A stretch of 64,000 bases of DNA, taken from assembly GCA_029213005.1 (NCBI GenBank), contig JARGPI010000001.1:141469-205468 (forward strand), written 5' to 3'. A program made the position numbers and the translations under genes. Below the pieces are notes generated by a model. That model was not told the origin of the DNA. It searched no databases and worked only from the letters and a program-made list of their open reading frames with translations. Positions 62,800-64,000 of this stretch are shown piece after piece; the stretch's first letter is position 1; every line of letters starts with the position of its first letter. Source of the DNA: Verrucomicrobiales bacterium. Lineage in GTDB: Bacteria; Verrucomicrobiota; Verrucomicrobiia; Verrucomicrobiales; DEV007.

Positions 62800-64000
62800 C
62801 TATTTGATATATCTTTTCAGCAGAGCCGGGAGGAAGACCAAATCGCAAAACAGTGCGGTTCCAATCGTTAAAACTCCCATGATGGCGAAAATTTGGTGAT
62901 CCCGGGAATCGCTGAACATGACACCACTGAAACCTGCCACTAACACAACCGTTGTCATGATCAGCGCCGTGCCCACTCCGGTAAATGCATTCCGTATCGC
63001 CGTGTCCTGATCGGGGGTTTTAGAGCGTTCCTGCTGGTAGCGGGTTAAAAAGTGAATGGTATCGTCAACTGCGATACCCAGACAGACCGTGAAACTACAG
63101 ACCATCACAATTTCCAAATTGAAACCAGCGAGGGCCAAGAACGAACCCGAGACAGCGAGGGGAAACAGATTGGGAACCAGAGAGATCAGCCCGATCTTGA
63201 TCGATCGATACACGGCGGTCAACACCAGGAAAATAATCAGGGAGGCCGCTCCGAGGCTCTTAAATAAGTCTTCTACGATTTGGAAGATGTTTTTCCATCG
63301 ACCGATGGCACTGCCTTTTAGCGCGAGATCAAATGACGGATGTTGTTGAGAAATCTCATCCAGGCCCGTTTCGATTCGTTCGAAGACCGGTCCATACTCG
63401 GCAATACCCAGATCACGGACCCGGAATTGGACTCTCGCTTCCCGTTGCTCCGGTTCGTAGAAAGAGCGTTTGAGAGGTGGCGGCAAAAGTTCGAGTATCG
63501 GCATCCGTTCATTCGGAGGACCGTCACCGGGAAGCGCTTCGATCAAATTGCGAATCGACAGGCGGGTACCAATGAGAGCTTCGCTGGCTAGTAAGGCATC
63601 GACTTTCGAAACGACTTCGAGCACTTCCGGTGAATCGGATGGGGTTTGAGGATTCCAGCGGATCCGGGTATCGACGAACTCGACTCCCTGGAACGCCGTA
63701 TCGAGGTGCTCCATCGCCTGCAACACTTCCGATTTTGCGGGGAGGTTGTTGGAGATTCTATAGTCTGGTTTCAGGGTCAGTGATATGGCGATGAGGAGTA
63801 TGGTGCCGGCAATCCCGAGGTAACTATAGAGGCGGGAGCGCTTCATCACCGCATCGATCAGGGGGCTGATTTTAGAAAGGTTGCGGTCCACGATACTTTG
63901 CTCATGCCCTATATGAATCTTTTGCCCCAGCCAGGTCGAACATAGAAATGGGATTAGCGTGACGACTGAAATAAATGAAAAGCACACTCCAATCACGGCG
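62800..64000 (-). CDS. RND/MMPL-family transporter, C-terminal part (truncated by window)
   Basis: About 400 codons are visible; the frame is still open at the window edge, so the gene's 5' part lies to the right. The visible section has an N-proximal membrane segment, a large periplasmic domain (about 75-240 of the fragment), and the C-terminal set of four or five helices (LIIFLVLTAVYRSIKIGLISLVPNLFPL; CLGIAVDDTIHFLTRYQQE; VGTALIMTTVVLVAGFSGVMF). VDDTIH is the usual RND/MMPL motif with an acidic residue pair in TM. Likely a proton-driven exporter of lipids or hydrophobic molecules. It is convergent with the esterase-like gene, with no gap. Confidence 0.9.
   Translation of the reverse strand, partial: AVIGVCFSFISVVTLIPFLCSTWLGQKIHIGHEQSIVDRNLSKISPLIDAVMKRSRLYSYLGIAGTILLIAISLTLKPDYRISNNLPAKSEVLQAMEHLDTAFQGVEFVDTRIRWNPQTPSDSPEVLEVVSKVDALLASEALIGTRLSIRNLIEALPGDGPPNERMPILELLPPPLKRSFYEPEQREARVQFRVRDLGIAEYGPVFERIETGLDEISQQHPSFDLALKGSAIGRWKNIFQIVEDLFKSLGAASLIIFLVLTAVYRSIKIGLISLVPNLFPLAVSGSFLALAGFNLEIVMVCSFTVCLGIAVDDTIHFLTRYQQERSKTPDQDTAIRNAFTGVGTALIMTTVVLVAGFSGVMFSDSRDHQIFAIMGVLTIGTALFCDLVFLPALLKRYIK

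Overview
The window looks like a chromosomal segment of a Gram-negative, heterotrophic bacterium of the PVC superphylum, most likely Verrucomicrobiota. The reasons are a giant secreted protein that opens with a LEPR-XLL-type motif, a large propeller/multi-heme cytochrome c protein of a kind typical of Verrucomicrobiota and Planctomycetota, an exosortase, an S1 sulfatase, and an LptF-type LPS permease. No rRNA, tRNA, CRISPR array, transposase or phage gene was recognised. The lineage is an inference from gene content only.

Layout. 1-2941: end of a ~90-bp repeat, a large-subunit catalase (katE) and a YetF-like DUF421 membrane protein. 3284-7234: a tightly overlapping three-gene operon (SbnA-like PLP enzyme, FAD/NAD(P)-binding protein, LysA-fold PLP enzyme) that looks like a small diamino-acid or siderophore-type pathway, then a second DUF421 gene. 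7841-13655: a Cys-rich Csp3-like copper protein, a single-domain response regulator, a TIR-TM-SUMF1 protein facing a secreted caspase-like protein, a small secreted protein, and a PAS-AraC regulator.

13939-33459 is one 6,506-aa gene, about 30 % of the window. It has an N-terminal LEPR-XLL-like motif, a zinc-metalloprotease signature, beta-solenoid and LamG-like regions, and a ~2,000-aa unit present twice in tandem plus a third collapsed copy, followed by Ig-, cadherin- and VCBS-like domains. A short leader ORF with the only good Shine-Dalgarno overlaps its start.

33527-42488: sulfatase, GH63-type glycosidase, a 1,406-aa tetraheme propeller protein and a short RlpA-like protein; this suggests polysaccharide use plus respiratory-type oxidation. 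42511-53183 is mainly housekeeping: an unknown protein, a methyltransferase, a Gfo/Idh/MocA protein, nadK-tlyA, lptF, an RN-repeat RRM protein, miaA-aroB-dus. 53172-57261 holds a lysine-catabolism locus (ALDH7, saccharopine dehydrogenase, divergent VOC-like protein). 57268-58288 is an HxlR regulator divergent from a DinB-like gene, with a near-perfect inverted repeat between them. 58410-62799 is a VIT/VWA surface protein whose C-terminus looks like a sorting tail, directly followed by an exosortase, then a secreted esterase-like protein. The right edge cuts an RND/MMPL-type transporter.

The most promising unusual items are the VIT-protein/exosortase pair (a likely dedicated sorting system), the giant protein with its internal duplication and leader ORF, the SbnA/FAD/PLP-decarboxylase operon that lacks SbnB, and the convergent TIR-SUMF1/caspase pair.
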